From Adiantum capillus-veneris (taxonomy: Eukaryota > Streptophyta > Polypodiopsida > Polypodiales > Pteridaceae): a stretch of DNA of 64,000 nucleotides. Shown one piece after another: positions 63,067 through 64,000 of this stretch. Positions within the stretch are counted from its first letter, which is position 1. The number at the start of each line of letters is the position of its first letter. The translations under genes and the position numbers were made by a program. The DNA lies in NCBI GenBank assembly GCA_014529385.2, contig CM043971.1:87806840-87870839 (forward strand), in the 5' to 3' direction. The notes under the pieces are model-generated. The model was not told the origin of the DNA. It worked only from the letters and a program-made list of their open reading frames with translations, and ran no database searches.

Positions 63067-63520
63067 GGCATAGGCCACTCCCAGCTCATTCACATTGAGA
63101 GCCACACCAAGTCGCGGTTTGGTGGCGACGTTGGCGCGGATTATGTTTTGGTTGATATCGGAAGATTGGAGGCAGGAGATACAAGCAAGACGGCGCAGAC
63201 AGATTGGTCTGGCCTTTCCGCTTCTTAGAGGTTCTTAGAGGTTATTCACAACGCAGAGCAGTCTGGCTTCCCTACTTCTACAGGATGATTACGGTGCAAA
63301 CAGCTTGGTCTGACCACACCTCCTCTCAGAGGCCCTTCACAGCGCAAACTGTTGAGTCTGGCTTTCCCCTCATCTTGGATTACCCTACCTACTGACAGTA
63401 TCTTCACACTCAGTTCGGGACCTTCAGGCAATATCTTCACACTGCATCAGCGAAGTACAACAGTTTGCTACACTGCTCGTGACCGCATCTTACCACGGAG
63501 ATTTCTTGGCGGTCATGACA

Positions 63521-64000
63521 CCCCAGACTCGCTGAAGCGAAACGAGGGTCAACACAACGACGCTTCCCGCGGGAGCCAACTACTCGTATGGCCTCCCATC
63601 GACGCCGGGGTAGACAAGGTGCGGAGAGGTGGTATCATATGTCAATCTAGCATGAATCCCCTGAGAGTAGTCAGTATCAACTGTGAACAGCATGGTGTCT
63701 AAACGAACTAATAAGAGTGCTATGAGCAAAGAGACCTTCCCAGCCACTATGTGGAGGCATCTAAACCGTGCCGCGCATGACTGCGTCCCACTGTGCAGGA
63801 ACGGCGGAGTCAATCTCAAGCAGTTTGTCTGTCACCCCGCGACCAATGTCATAATTCTGCCACAAAATCTGCATCCAGCATACGTCTCATGAAACAACCG
63901 CATAGAGGCAGCAGGGCCAGTGTCCCAAGCAACCCAATCAATGTGAGTCCTCTCTCCAAGCTGACGGGGTGGAGAATCAAGAACTGCATCATTCCAAATG
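63521..64000. other. Unassigned right end
   Basis: No similarity to other parts of the window was seen. A minus frame (63819-63580) and a plus frame (63683-63892) are open but carry no recognisable domain. The sequence continues beyond the window. Confidence 0.4.

Larger units (their letters stand above)
60768..63520 (+). mobile_element. Family D unit D2 internal region
   Basis: 60830-61030 and 62234-63520 follow D1 46420-47477 and 53020-53920, with a minus-strand solo LTR in between. It lacks 53450-53760 of D1. The right end near 63520 is where similarity to D1 (GACACCCCAGACT) stops. No following LTR was found in the window. Confidence 0.65.

Noticed and set aside
63580-63892. Open frames at the right end of the window
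   Set aside because: Under 80 codons each, no recognisable domain, and the sequence runs off the window.
1-64000. CRISPR arrays, bacterial operons or ribosome binding sites
   Set aside because: No regularly spaced short repeats of that type, and the content is that of a plant nuclear genome.

Overview
The window looks like repeat-rich intergenic DNA of a land plant with a large genome. I found no convincing host gene. Almost every recognisable coding stretch belongs to a transposable element: Ty3/gypsy (including one Tat-type pol with a second RNase H), Ty1/copia, a LINE, and short hAT-like MITEs. Primer binding sites are mostly of the initiator tRNA-Met type (TGGTATCAGAGC). The species cannot be fixed from sequence alone; a fern, lycophyte or gymnosperm would fit.

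Layout. 1-6206: an LTR fragment (family B) followed by an RT-less Ty3-like element of family A (El1). 6207-10612: degraded LTR pieces, a 55-bp tandem repeat and a plus-strand Ty3 pol fragment. 10613-32474: one old minus-strand Ty3 element (family C) split by a chain of insertions. Its reverse transcriptase is broken by a 5'-truncated LINE. The LINE in turn holds a 499-bp MITE, family A element El2 (13116-23169) and family A element El3 (23218-28932). El2 carries a complete nested element E (17563-23146) in its 3' LTR; El3 carries a solo LTR of family B. A solo family A LTR (29761-30980) breaks the protease of the old element. 32475-36900: another solo family A LTR, remnants of family D with two MITEs, and a LINE ORF1-like gene remnant. 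36930-38882: nothing recognised. 38883-45094: a Tat-type Ty3 element (T) with LTRs and nearly complete pol but no gag. 45095-63520: a tandem arrangement of family D units (LTR, internal, LTR, internal). It is interrupted by a copia element (47478-53014), two minus-strand solo family A LTRs, a second and very young copia element (54407-59400) and a MITE. 63521-64000: unassigned.

Target-site duplications order the insertions: GATGT for El2, TATGG for El3, CACAT for the family B solo LTR, TTTAT, RCCAA, GGTGC and YCGTC for solo family A LTRs, GGAGA and AGAGT for the two copia elements, and 8-bp duplications for the MITEs.

Most notable: (1) a small hAT-like MITE family with CATAGTT termini, 8-bp duplications and paralogous empty sites; (2) family A, which encodes gag, protease and a conserved C-terminal region of unknown function but no RT or integrase; (3) family D, whose only conserved coding stretch matches no retroelement protein I know; (4) a young copia copy with an in-frame integrase deletion and a single stop, suggesting mobilisation in trans. 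All comparisons were made by eye and boundaries marked as approximate are approximate.
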